Shown here: in pieces, positions 1-7,739 of the stretch | Layout: every line of letters begins with the position of its first letter | Numbering within the stretch: position 1 is the first letter of the stretch | From: DATMFV01 sp964651005 | GTDB taxonomy: Bacteria > Verrucomicrobiota > Verrucomicrobiia > Chthoniobacterales > Chthoniobacteraceae | Length of the DNA: 41,609 bases | Direction of reading: 5' to 3' | NCBI GenBank assembly: GCA_964651005.1 | Contig: CAZYVL010000009.1 | Location: forward strand, 1-41,609 | Notes under the pieces: model-generated | What the model was told of the DNA's origin: nothing | What the model saw: the letters and a program-made list of their open reading frames with translations, nothing else | Databases searched by the model: none | Program-made: the position numbers and the translations under genes

Positions 1-270
1 CACGAATCGGTGACGCTCCTCAACGTCTGCCCCCAGCCCGTTAATATCACCGGCTGGTCGCTCCTCAACACTCGCAAGCGGTCATGGCGGCTGCGGGGCG
101 AGCTGGCGCCGGGGGAGGCGCGCGAAATCCCGCTCGGCGCTTCGATGCCGCTGGGGAGCCGGGGCGGGGTCATCACGCTGCTCAACCGCAAGGGGTTGAA
201 AATCCACGGCGTCCGCTTCACCGAGGAACAGGTTTGCCAGCAGGTGCCCGGAGGGCGGCTTTCGTTTTAG
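1..270 (+). CDS. Lamin-tail-like C-terminal domain, 5'-truncated by window edge
   Basis: The frame is open from the first base and ends with TAG at 268-270, so only the last 89 codons of a longer gene are visible. The segment has the alternating beta-strand pattern of a lamin tail (LTD) immunoglobulin-like domain: TLLNVCPQPVNITGW, a hydrophobic strand with charged turns, then GVITLLNRKGLKIHGVRF. From memory, this form with a final 'GLK.HGV.FT..Q' stretch closes DUF2278 (YukJ-type) proteins, which makes that family the best guess. The domain is usually a beta-sandwich used for binding or wall/nucleic-acid association; the catalytic part, if any, lies outside the window. The family call is tentative. 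Confidence 0.5.
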   Translation, partial: HESVTLLNVCPQPVNITGWSLLNTRKRSWRLRGELAPGEAREIPLGASMPLGSRGGVITLLNRKGLKIHGVRFTEEQVCQQVPGGRLSF

Positions 271-297
271 ATCGACCCGGGCCGGGCCAAAAAAAAT

Positions 298-329
298 GGA
301 AGGCGCAAAGCCGGAGCCTTGCGCCTTCC
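298..329. terminator. Perfect 11-bp hairpin with flanking A-tract
   Basis: GGAAGGCGCAA (298-308) is the exact reverse complement of TTGCGCCTTCC (319-329), with a 10-nt loop. It lies 28 bases after the stop of the preceding gene. A run of seven A at 290-296 gives a U-tract only for minus-strand transcription, so it fits an intrinsic terminator best on that strand. It probably also ends the plus-strand transcript weakly. Confidence 0.6.
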
Positions 330-468
330 TTCATAGGGGGAACTGCATGGAGGATGGCGTGAACCTCCCGGTCTGTAAAGGTCAATTTTAGGCCAATTTT
401 GATTTCCGTCCATTTTTCCGCCCTGGGGACCCACGCGCCGCCGGTTGCAAAGGCCGCAACGCTCCTTT

Positions 469-636
469 AGAGCGGTTTAACCAATTCTATAGCCGTTTCT
501 TTGCGGCGGCGAGGGCCGTTGCGCAGCCCCTCAAGCTGCGGGCAGTATTAAAAATACAGCCGCTCCGCTTGAATGGCCGCGCACCAACCCTCGGCGCTCG
601 CAAACTAAACGGCTATACTTTTGTTTAAACCGCTCT
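469..636. repeat. Long imperfect palindromic element (MITE/REP-like), type 1
   Basis: The ends are inverted: AGAGCGGTTTAA (469-480) against TTAAACCGCTCT (625-636), and TATAGCCGTTT (488-498) against AAACGGCTATA (607-617). Complementarity continues inward with mismatches to an A-rich centre near 552 (GCAGTATT / AATACAGC), so the whole 168-bp element could fold into one long hairpin. It contains no credible gene. It is less GC-rich than the genes around it and lies directly upstream of hemA. The rest of the 271-759 gap holds only the terminator hairpin at 298-329. Structure resembles non-autonomous palindromic elements; no transposase is linked. Confidence 0.7.
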
Positions 637-759
637 AGCTTTGGAATCGCCGCCCCCTCCCGGCCCCTACTCTTGCCCACGCTCGTGCCGATACCCATGC
701 GCCGTCCTGCCCGCCTCGACTCCGCTTCCGACCTCTCCCGCCCGGAGGCCGGGGCGCGG

Positions 760-1881
760 ATGGACATCCTCTGCCTCGGCGTGAGCCACCGGACGGCCAG
801 CGTGGAGGTGCGCGAACGCTTCGCCGTGCGCGATACCGAGATCGCGGAGACGACCCTCCGCCTGCGCGGCGCGCCCGGCATCGGGGAAGCGGTCATCCTT
901 TCCACCTGCAACCGGGTGGAGTTCTACGCGGCGACTCCAGCGCCCCCGCGCGCCGCCGCCGCCATCGAGTCGCTCCTGCGGGAGCGGTTCCGGGCCGACC
1001 TTGCAAAGCACCCCGGGAGCCTGGATGCCTTTCCCTCGGGAAAAGGCCCGTTCTACCAGTTCCACGGCGCGGCGGCTGCCGAGCATCTCTTTCGCGTCGC
1101 CAGCGGGCTCGACTCGATGGTCATCGGGGAGAGCGAGATCCTCGGCCAGATCAAGAAAGCATACGCCGCCGCCGCCGCCGCCGGAACCACCGCGCGCCAC
1201 CTCAACAAGCTCTTCCAGCGGGCGTTCCACGTCGCCAAGGAACTCCGCTCCTCCACCGGCATCGCCCGGGGGGCCGTCTCGGTCGGTTCGGCGGCGGTCG
1301 ATCTCGCGGAGAAAATCCTGGGGCCACTCGACGGGCGGCACGTCATGATTCTCGGCGCGGGGGAGACGAGCGAACTCACCGCGCGCGCCCTCCGCGCGCG
1401 CGGCGTGCGCAGCGTGATCGTCTCCAACCGCTCCTACCAGCGCGCCGCCACGCTGGCCGCCGAAATGGGTGGCGCGGCGATCCACTTCGACGAATGGGAG
1501 CGCCGGTTTGACGCGGTGGACATTCTGATCTCCTCGACCTCCGCGCCGCACGCGGTTGTCACCCGCGCCAAGCTCGCCCCCGCCCTGCGCGAGCGGCGGG
1601 GACGCCCGCTTTTCGTGATCGACCTCGCGGTTCCGCGCGATGTGGAAGCCGCCGTGGGGGAGATGGAGGGGGTGCATCTTTACGACATTGACTCGCTCCA
1701 GGCACTCGCCCGCGAAGGGCTGGAGTCGCGCCGCCGCGAGATCGCCCTCTGCGAACCGCCGCTCGCGCGGCATGTCGGCGCGTTCGCCCGCTGGCTCGGC
1801 GGCTGCGGCGCGCCGGTGGCGCCAAGCGTACCAAGGCGGCTTTCTGCTGCCGCTCCTCCTTTCCCGGAATCTTGCGCATGA
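760..1881 (+). CDS. hemA: Glutamyl-tRNA reductase
   Basis: Reduces glutamyl-tRNA(Glu) with NADPH to glutamate-1-semialdehyde, the first committed step of C5-pathway tetrapyrrole synthesis. The 373-aa product shows the family start (GVSHRTASVEVRERF), the catalytic cysteine at residue 50 in ILSTCNRVEFY, the tRNA/substrate region SGLDSMVIGESEILGQIKKA, and the NADPH loop GAGETSELTARAL. The ATG at 760 was chosen because family members begin just before 'LGVSHRT'; GGAGG lies about 11 nt upstream. The frame is open further upstream (to 673), but that extension is not family-like. The protein ends soon after the spinal helix, so the usual C-terminal dimerisation domain of about 80-100 residues is mostly missing. 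The stop overlaps the hemC start as ATGA, implying translational coupling. Confidence 0.95.
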   Translation: MDILCLGVSHRTASVEVRERFAVRDTEIAETTLRLRGAPGIGEAVILSTCNRVEFYAATPAPPRAAAAIESLLRERFRADLAKHPGSLDAFPSGKGPFYQFHGAAAAEHLFRVASGLDSMVIGESEILGQIKKAYAAAAAAGTTARHLNKLFQRAFHVAKELRSSTGIARGAVSVGSAAVDLAEKILGPLDGRHVMILGAGETSELTARALRARGVRSVIVSNRSYQRAATLAAEMGGAAIHFDEWERRFDAVDILISSTSAPHAVVTRAKLAPALRERRGRPLFVIDLAVPRDVEAAVGEMEGVHLYDIDSLQALAREGLESRRREIALCEPPLARHVGAFARWLGGCGAPVAPSVPRRLSAAAPPFPESCA

Positions 1882-2813
1882 CCACCCCTTCTCCTTCCCG
1901 CCTGGTTCTCGGCACGCGCGGCAGCGGCCTGGCGCTCGCGCAGGCGAATCTCGCCGCAGCCGCCTTCGCGCACGCCTTTCCCGGCGTGGACCTCGCCATC
2001 CGCCCCATCGTCACCTCCGGCGACCAGAAGCTCGATCTGAGCCTCGTGCGCCAAAGCCCCGCGGGGGCGAAAGGGCTTTTCACCAAAGAGCTGGAGGAGG
2101 CGCTGCGCGCGCGCGCGATCGACGTGGCGGTGCACAGTTGCAAGGATCTCCCCGGCGAAATGCTCCCCGGGCTGACGCTCGCCGCCGTGCTCAAGCGGGG
2201 GCACACGGAGGATGTCCTGATCGCGAAAAACGCCCCGACGCTCGCCGCGCTGCCGCCGGGGGCGCGGGTCGCAACAAGCAGCGTACGCCGCGCGCGGCAG
2301 TTGGTTTGGGAGCGGCCCGACCTGGAGGTGGTGGAAATCCGGGGCAACGTCCCGACGCGGCTGCGCAAGCTGCGCGATACCCCGGCGCTGGAAGCGACGG
2401 TGCTGGCGCGGGCCGGGCTGGAGCGGCTCGGCTTCGAGGTTGAGCACGGGCGGATCGCCTTCGAAGAGACGGTGTTTTTCGCGGAAATCCTCGGCCTGCT
2501 GCCCGCCATCGGGCAGGGGGCCATCGCACTTCAAACGCGCGACGGCGACGATCCGGCGCGCGCGGCGGCGCAGGCGGTCAACGATCTCCCCACCTGGCTG
2601 GCCATCCGGGCCGAGCGGGAACTGATGCGGCGGCTCCAGGGCGACTGCAATCTGCCCGTCGGCGTCGCCACCACGCGCCACGGGGCGACGCTGCGGATGG
2701 AAGTCGTGCTCTTTGGCGAGGCGGGGGAACCGCCCCGCCGTGTGGCCGTGGAAAACGCAGCCGACCAGCCCGAGGCGCTCGCGGCAGCGGCGATGAAGGC
2801 GCTGGAGCGTTAG
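1878..2813 (+). CDS. hemC: Porphobilinogen deaminase (hydroxymethylbilane synthase)
   Basis: Condenses four porphobilinogen molecules to hydroxymethylbilane in the cytosol. The 311-aa product begins with LVLGTRGSGLALAQA and carries the active-site stretch SCKDLPGEM. It also has the arginine-rich cofactor pocket ATSSVRRARQL and the dipyrromethane-anchoring cysteine at about residue 257 in LQGDCNLPVG. Length matches the family (about 310 aa). ATG 1878 overlaps the hemA stop (ATGA), so the two genes form a coupled operon; a TTG at 1872 would add only two residues. The stop at 2811-2813 abuts the next palindromic element, whose terminal repeat starts at the following base. Confidence 0.96.
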   Translation: MTTPSPSRLVLGTRGSGLALAQANLAAAAFAHAFPGVDLAIRPIVTSGDQKLDLSLVRQSPAGAKGLFTKELEEALRARAIDVAVHSCKDLPGEMLPGLTLAAVLKRGHTEDVLIAKNAPTLAALPPGARVATSSVRRARQLVWERPDLEVVEIRGNVPTRLRKLRDTPALEATVLARAGLERLGFEVEHGRIAFEETVFFAEILGLLPAIGQGAIALQTRDGDDPARAAAQAVNDLPTWLAIRAERELMRRLQGDCNLPVGVATTRHGATLRMEVVLFGEAGEPPRRVAVENAADQPEALAAAAMKALER

Positions 2814-2974
2814 GGAACCGCTGATTAAAGCGAGCGATGCCGCAAGCGGGTCATTTTTGCGTCTTTTTGCCCCGGGTTTTCCTCACCTGTCTTCAGACAG
2901 GCTGCGGAAACCCGGATCAAAAATCCATCCAAACTGCCTGCGCTTTCGTCATGCTCCGTTTGATCAGCGGTTCC
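2814..2974. repeat. Long imperfect palindromic element (MITE/REP-like), type 2
   Basis: Terminal inverted repeats of 16 bp with one mismatch: GGAACCGCTGATTAAA (2814-2829) and TTTGATCAGCGGTTCC (2959-2974). The exact centre is a perfect palindrome CCTGTCT-TC-AGACAGG (2886-2901). Partial complementarity runs between ends and centre, so the 161-bp element can form one long hairpin. It has no coding potential. It is unrelated in sequence to the element at 469-636. It starts at the base after the hemC stop, so it may double as that operon's transcription end. Confidence 0.7.
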
Positions 2975-3032
2975 TTGGGGAGGCGCTGGGTAAACCGCCC
3001 TAAAGGACAGCATTTTCCCCTCGAAAGTCCGG

Positions 3033-6000
3033 TTATTGCAAAGAGTTGGTATCGGAAGCGACTCGCTCCCTTTCGCCGATTTTTTCGAAAAGTTCGATCG
3101 AGAGTTTCTGTGCGTCGGCCTTTTGGTCAGGGCTGAGGGATTTTGCGATCTCTTCCCATTCATCCAGACCCCTCCACAAAGAACGCACGGACGAATCTTT
3201 TGCCGTAGCGATATTAAACCAGACATAAGCCTTGAAGTGGTCCTTGGGAACGCCTCTCCCGCTATAATACATGAACCCAAGGCTGGCCTGTGCCGGAACA
3301 TCTCCCTGTTCCGCAGCCTTCCGGTACCATTCGGCCGCTTTTGTCTCGTTCTTGGCAACGCCTAGCCCATAGTCATAGCTGATCCCCAGTCTGGACTGCG
3401 CCTTGGCATTCCCCTGTTCTGCGGCCTTCCTGTACCATTCAACCGCTTTCGCGGGATCTATGGGGACGCCATTCCCGTCGGCATAGGAGACGCCAAGGCG
3501 AAGCTGCGCTTGAGCTTCTCCCTGGTCCGCTGCTTTTCGGAACCATTCAATCGCTTTCGCCTCGTCCCTGGGAACGCCTTGCCCGTCGGCATACACGGCT
3601 CCAAGGCTAACCTGAGCCTTGGCATATCCCTGTTCCGCCGCTTTCCCGTACCATTCAACCGCTTTTGCCTCATTTTTGGGAATGCCTAACCCTTTTGCAT
3701 ACCTGGCTGCCAGGTTAAACTGCGCCTGGGCGTTTCCTTGTTCCGCCGCCTTTTGATACGATTTGACGGCCTTTCCTTCATCTTTGGTCGTCCGGGTAGG
3801 CGCAGTCTGGGCCGCAGCTTCTTTTTCCCAATCCTTTTCAGGATCATCGACGGGCTTCCTTTTGCCAACTCGGCTGAGAAGTTCGGCTGAAAGTTTTTGC
3901 GCTTCGACTCTTTGGCTGGGGGTGAGGTATTTTTCCATCGCGTCCCGTTGCTCGCCTGCCTCCTCCTCGTCTTCTGCCGCAGCGATATTGTACCAGGCAT
4001 AAGCCTGAATATAGTCCTTGGGAACGCCCTGCCCGTTGGCATACATGGCTCCGAGTTTGGACTGCGCCTCGGCATTTCCCTGTTCTGCGGCCTTCCGGTA
4101 CCATTTCGCCGCTTTTGCATTATCTTTGACAGCGCTTTCCTCGTCGGCATAGATCACTCCAAGATTAAACTGCGCCTGGAGATGGCCCTGTTCCGCCGCC
4201 CTCCGGCACCATTCCAGCGCTGTCATATCGTCCTTGGGAACGCCTCCCCCATCCCCATTATAATAGATGACTCCAAGGCCGGACTGCGCCGGGGCATGTC
4301 CCTGCTCCGCGGCTTTTCGGTACCATTCCACTGCTTTGATCTTGTCCTCGGGAACGCCTTGCCCCTCGGCATACGAGCTCCCAAGGTTAAACTGTGCTTG
4401 AGCATCTCCCCGTTCTGCGGCCCTCCGGTACGATTGCGCCGCTTTCCGGTACCACTTCGCCGCTTTTTCCTCATCCTTGGGAACGCCGATCCCATGGGCA
4501 TACATGATCCCCAGGTTGAACTGCGCCTGGCCCTCTCCTTGTGCCGCAGCCTTTCGGATCCATCCAGCCGCTTTCACAACATCTTTGGAAACGCCGATCC
4601 CATTGGCATACATGGCCCCCAGGCTGAGCTGCGCCTGGCCGTCTCCTAGTGCCGCAGCCTTTCGGATCCATGCCGTCGCTTTCGCCTGATCATCGGGAAC
4701 GCCTTGCCCCTTGGCATACATGTATCCAAGATTGCGCTGCGCCTGGGCGTTTCCCTGTTCGGCAGCCTTCTGGACCCATTCAAACGCTTTTGCTTGGTCC
4801 TTGGGAACGCCCTGCCCCTTGGCATACCGGTCTCCGAGTTCAAACTGTGCGTGGGCGTCTCCCTGTTCGGCAGCCTTCTTGCACGATTCGAGGGCCTTTG
4901 CTTCGTCTTCGGCGGTGCGAGCAGGCGCCACTTGGGTTGCCCTCGATTCTTTCCCGGCTTTTCCAGAATCGACCGGATTCTTTTCGCCGATTTTTTTGAA
5001 CAGTTCGACGGAGAGTCTTTGCGCTTTGGCTCTTTCGTCGGGGCCTAGAAATGCTCCCACCATTTCCCGCTCCTGGTCCGCTCCCGCCTCGCCTTTTGCG
5101 GACGCGATATTATACCAGGTATAAGCCTGGATATAATCCTTGGGGACGCCCCACCCTTCGGCATAGCCTTCACCGAGGTTAAACTGTGCCGTAGCATCTC
5201 CCTGCTCCGCAGCCTTCCGGTACGCTTCAAGCGACTCTGCTTTCTCCCTGGCAACGCTTTCCTCATCGGCATGCGCCGCTCCAGGCTTAGCCTGCGCTTT
5301 GGCAAGGCTGTGTTCCCCGGCTTTCTGGAGCCATTCAACCGCTTTTGCTTCATCTTTGGGAACGCCCCACCCGCCATCCCTATACATGAATCCAAGGTTA
5401 CGCCGCGCCTCGGTATATCCCTGTTCTGCGGCCTTCCGGTACCATTCAACCGCTTTCACATCGTCCTCGGGAACGCCTGCCCCATTGTCATACATGGCTC
5501 CCAGTTTGAACTGCGCCTCGGCATCTCCCTGCTCCGCCGCCTTCCGGTACCACCCAGCCGCTTTTGCTTCATCCTTGGGAACGCCCTGGTCACCCTCGGC
5601 ATAGAAGGCCCCAAGGTAACGCTGCGCCTTGACGTGGCCCTGCTCCGCCGCCTTCTGCAACCATTCCGCCGCTTTTGCTCCGTCCTTGGCAACGCCCTGC
5701 CCATTGGCATACAAGGCCCCGAGGTTAACCTGGGCCTGGACATTTCCCTGTTCCGCCGCCTTCCGGTACCATTCCGCCGCTTTGGCCTTGTCGCTGGCAA
5801 CGCCTTGCCCTTTGTCATACAGGAACCCAACCTCAAGCTGCGCCTGGGCATTCCCCTGTTCCGCCGCCTTCCGGTACCAGACCGCCGCTTTGGCCTCGTC
5901 CTTGGCAATGCCCTGCCCATAGGCATACAGGACTCCAAGGTCAAGCTGCGCCTGGGCATCCCCCTGTCCCGCAGCCTTCCGGCACGACTCAACCGCCTTC

Positions 6001-6536
6001 CGGTACCATTCCACCGCCTTTGCCTCGTCTTTGGCAACGCCCCACCCGTTTTCATACATGTCTCCAAGGAAACGCTGCGCCGTGGTATGTCCCTGCTTTG
6101 CAGCTTTCGCGTACCATTCAACCGCTTTTGCTTTATCCAAGGGAACGCCCTGCCCGTTTTCATACATGATTCCAAGGTTAAGCTGCGCCTTGGCATGTCC
6201 CTGTTCCGCTGCCTTTTGGTACCATCCGAACGCTTTTGCCTCGTCCTTGGCAACCCCGCGCCCTTTGTCATAGATGCCTCCAAGGCTAAACTGCGCCTCG
6301 ATGTGCCCTTGCTCCGCAGCCTTCCGATACCATTCAAACGCTTTGGCTTCGTCTTTGGGAACGCCTCGCCCTTTGGCATACCTCTCTCCAAGATAAACCT
6401 GCGCCTGGGCGTCTCCCTGCTCCGCCGCCTTTTGATAGGATTCGAGGGATTTCCCTGACCGGCTTTGACCGCAAGCTGATGGTTGGGAATAGCCCATCAG
6501 CGCCATAAAAACCAGAAGGGGAATTGACGTTCGCAT
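3033..6536 (-). CDS. Giant secreted Sel1-repeat (TPR-like) protein
   Basis: A 1167-aa protein made almost entirely of 36-residue Sel1-like repeats of the form 'EWYRKAAEQGxAxAQxxLG'. I count about 25, in three blocks of roughly 12, 8 and 5. Each block ends in the same cap: a tyrosine-rich 'AYxWYNIA' repeat, then a charged helix with 'Q(R/K)xxAQKLSxEL', then a linker. This suggests duplication of a whole capped module. ATG 6536 was chosen because it opens a signal peptide (MRTSIPLLVFMALMGYSQPS, cut near ACGQ); the frame extends nine codons further upstream. Sel1 proteins are alpha-solenoid scaffolds for protein-protein contacts, often in envelope or secreted roles; the partner is unknown. The DNA is visibly less GC-rich than its neighbours. 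It is monocistronic. Confidence 0.9.
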   Translation of the reverse strand: MRTSIPLLVFMALMGYSQPSACGQSRSGKSLESYQKAAEQGDAQAQVYLGERYAKGRGVPKDEAKAFEWYRKAAEQGHIEAQFSLGGIYDKGRGVAKDEAKAFGWYQKAAEQGHAKAQLNLGIMYENGQGVPLDKAKAVEWYAKAAKQGHTTAQRFLGDMYENGWGVAKDEAKAVEWYRKAVESCRKAAGQGDAQAQLDLGVLYAYGQGIAKDEAKAAVWYRKAAEQGNAQAQLEVGFLYDKGQGVASDKAKAAEWYRKAAEQGNVQAQVNLGALYANGQGVAKDGAKAAEWLQKAAEQGHVKAQRYLGAFYAEGDQGVPKDEAKAAGWYRKAAEQGDAEAQFKLGAMYDNGAGVPEDDVKAVEWYRKAAEQGYTEARRNLGFMYRDGGWGVPKDEAKAVEWLQKAGEHSLAKAQAKPGAAHADEESVAREKAESLEAYRKAAEQGDATAQFNLGEGYAEGWGVPKDYIQAYTWYNIASAKGEAGADQEREMVGAFLGPDERAKAQRLSVELFKKIGEKNPVDSGKAGKESRATQVAPARTAEDEAKALESCKKAAEQGDAHAQFELGDRYAKGQGVPKDQAKAFEWVQKAAEQGNAQAQRNLGYMYAKGQGVPDDQAKATAWIRKAAALGDGQAQLSLGAMYANGIGVSKDVVKAAGWIRKAAAQGEGQAQFNLGIMYAHGIGVPKDEEKAAKWYRKAAQSYRRAAERGDAQAQFNLGSSYAEGQGVPEDKIKAVEWYRKAAEQGHAPAQSGLGVIYYNGDGGGVPKDDMTALEWCRRAAEQGHLQAQFNLGVIYADEESAVKDNAKAAKWYRKAAEQGNAEAQSKLGAMYANGQGVPKDYIQAYAWYNIAAAEDEEEAGEQRDAMEKYLTPSQRVEAQKLSAELLSRVGKRKPVDDPEKDWEKEAAAQTAPTRTTKDEGKAVKSYQKAAEQGNAQAQFNLAARYAKGLGIPKNEAKAVEWYGKAAEQGYAKAQVSLGAVYADGQGVPRDEAKAIEWFRKAADQGEAQAQLRLGVSYADGNGVPIDPAKAVEWYRKAAEQGNAKAQSRLGISYDYGLGVAKNETKAAEWYRKAAEQGDVPAQASLGFMYYSGRGVPKDHFKAYVWFNIATAKDSSVRSLWRGLDEWEEIAKSLSPDQKADAQKLSIELFEKIGERERVASDTNSLQ

Positions 6537-6585
6537 TTGGGCCTGAATACAACATCCGCCCACCGCCAGACAAGAGGGCTTCTAC

Positions 6586-6640
6586 AAAAGAGCCGACTAA
6601 AAAGAGCCGACTAAAAAGAGCCGGCTAAAAGAGCCGGCCA
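6586..6640. repeat. Four tandem copies of a 14-bp repeat
   Basis: Units of AAAAGAGCCGACTA at 6586-6599 and 6600-6613, a variant with GGCTA at 6614-6627, and a 13-bp last copy at 6628-6640. They lie 50 bp upstream of the Sel1-repeat gene start, so they fall in its promoter or leader region. The rest of the 6537-6838 gap shows no gene. Confidence 0.75.
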
Positions 6641-6780
6641 AATGGTGGTGCGAAGCGGGAGATCGCGCCCCTTTTGCCGAGACCCTCGGCACCAAACCCA
6701 CCGGTGGCGCCATGCACTTCCGGGCCACGAACTGATGGTTTCAAAAAATTGGCTTTGAGTCGTCGCGCTGATTGAGACAC

Positions 6781-6810
6781 CGCGCCAAGTCGCGCCAAGT
6801 CGCGCCAAGC
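6781..6810. repeat. Three tandem copies of a 10-bp repeat
   Basis: CGCGCCAAGT occurs three times head to tail, the last copy ending in C. It lies between the Sel1 gene and tRNA-Lys. No function is visible. Confidence 0.7.
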
Positions 6811-6824
6811 CTCTGTTTCAGAGG
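6810..6824 (-). terminator. Small hairpin downstream of tRNA-Lys
   Basis: CCTCTG-TTT-CAGAGG forms a perfect 6-bp stem, 14 nt beyond the 3' end of the tRNA gene. There is no U-tract, so it may be a processing or weak termination signal. Confidence 0.35.
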
Positions 6825-6838
6825 GGAACTTTAAGAGA

Positions 6839-6910
6839 TGGGTTGGGTGGGACTCGAACCCACAACCAACGCCTTAAAAGGGCGCTGCTCTACCATTGAG
6901 CTACCAACCC
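6839..6910 (-). tRNA. tRNA-Lys (anticodon UUU)
   Basis: Read on the minus strand, the 7-bp acceptor GGGTTGG (6910-6904) pairs with CCAACCC (6846-6840). The D arm is GCTC...GAGC. The anticodon stem GCGCC/GGCGT encloses loop CTTTTAA, giving anticodon UUU. The T arm is GTGGG-TTCGAGT-CCCAC. The discriminator base is A, and the 3' CCA is not encoded. Length is 72 nt. Confidence 0.95.
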
Positions 6911-7106
6911 GTCATGCCGTTCCGTTCTGCCTGCGCGGCAAGGTCGCAAGGCCGTGCGAGGCTTTCACCCCGGGCAAGGGTTGCACTGATTAAGCCACGG
7001 AGCGCGCCGATGCAAGCCTAGAACTTCGCGACGGCTGCTGCGTGCTTCCAATTTGCTTGCCGCGCGGGCGCGGGCGGCGAAGATTGAATTTCCGTTTTCC
7101 CCATTC

Positions 7107-7739
7107 ATGCAAGGCGCTCTCCTTTCGGCCATTCTCGGCTATCTCCTCGGGTCGATCCCCTTCGGGCTGCTTGTCGCCCGGAGCCGGGGGATCGACATCC
7201 GCCTGCACGGAAGCGGGAACATCGGCGCGACCAACGTGCTTCGGACGCTCGGGAAAAAATGGGGCATCCTTGTCTTCGCGCTCGACGCCCTCAAGGGGGT
7301 CGCCGCCGTGTTGCTCGCCAAAACCGTGCTCGCCCGTGCTTTGCCAGGGGCGGAAACGGCGGCGCTCGCGCCGGAGCATCTCGGCATCCTTGGCGGGCTG
7401 GCTTGCGTGCTCGGGCATAATTTCCCCGTGTGGCTCGGGTTCAAGGGGGGCAAGGGCGTGGCGACCACGGCGGGCGTGCTCGTGGCGTTGCTGCCGGTCG
7501 CGGCGGGAGTCGCCCTGGTCGTCTGGGTGGCGGTGTTTTTTCTCACGCGCTATGTCTCCGCCGCCTCCATCGCCGCCGGGGTGGCAATCCCGCCGACGGT
7601 CTGGGTGGTCGAGCGGCGCGCCAACGCGCTCTTCTGGTTCGGGGTCGCGGCGGCGGGGCTGGCGATCTGGCGGCACCGCTCGAACATCCGGCGGCTCCTG
7701 GCAGGCACGGAAAGCCGTTTCGAAAGGAAAAAACGATGA
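7107..7739 (+). CDS. plsY: Acyl-phosphate:glycerol-3-phosphate acyltransferase
   Basis: Integral membrane enzyme that acylates sn-glycerol-3-phosphate with acyl-phosphate, the first step of phosphatidic acid synthesis. The 210-aa product shows all three PlsY signatures: GYLLGSIPFGLL plus SGNIGATNV, GHNFPVWLGFKGGKGVAT, and the terminal RHRSNIRRLLAGTE. Several hydrophobic segments lie between them. ATG 7107 gives a start (MQGALLSAILGYLL) that leads straight into the first membrane helix; an open frame reaches 7053 (TTG) but adds a charged, non-family extension. The stop overlaps the gpsA ATG (ATGA). This pairs two consecutive users and makers of glycerol-3-phosphate in one operon. Confidence 0.95.
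   Translation: MQGALLSAILGYLLGSIPFGLLVARSRGIDIRLHGSGNIGATNVLRTLGKKWGILVFALDALKGVAAVLLAKTVLARALPGAETAALAPEHLGILGGLACVLGHNFPVWLGFKGGKGVATTAGVLVALLPVAAGVALVVWVAVFFLTRYVSAASIAAGVAIPPTVWVVERRANALFWFGVAAAGLAIWRHRSNIRRLLAGTESRFERKKR

Noticed and set aside
667..1773. Long open frame on the minus strand opposite hemA
   Set aside because: Antisense shadow of a GC-rich gene; Arg/Gly/His-rich composition and no family features, while the plus strand encodes clear HemA motifs.
1800..1881. Frameshift in hemA explaining the short C-terminus
   Set aside because: Neither other frame continues a HemA-like dimerisation helix, and the stop fits a neat ATGA overlap with hemC.
1559..2681. Overlapping minus-strand frames opposite hemC
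   Set aside because: Same GC-driven artefact; hemC motifs occupy the plus strand.
5271..6458. Plus-strand open frame of 395 codons opposite the Sel1 gene
   Set aside because: Repeats of the antisense strand produce a periodic false protein; no start signal or family.
3033..6536. The dense direct repeats looked at first like a CRISPR-like or satellite array
   Set aside because: The period is 108 bp (36 codons), the frame is open throughout, and the translation is a clean Sel1 array.
6611..6808. 65-codon minus-strand frame upstream of tRNA-Lys
   Set aside because: No start context, no recognisable domain, and it runs through tandem repeats; may be eroded sequence but nothing supports a gene.
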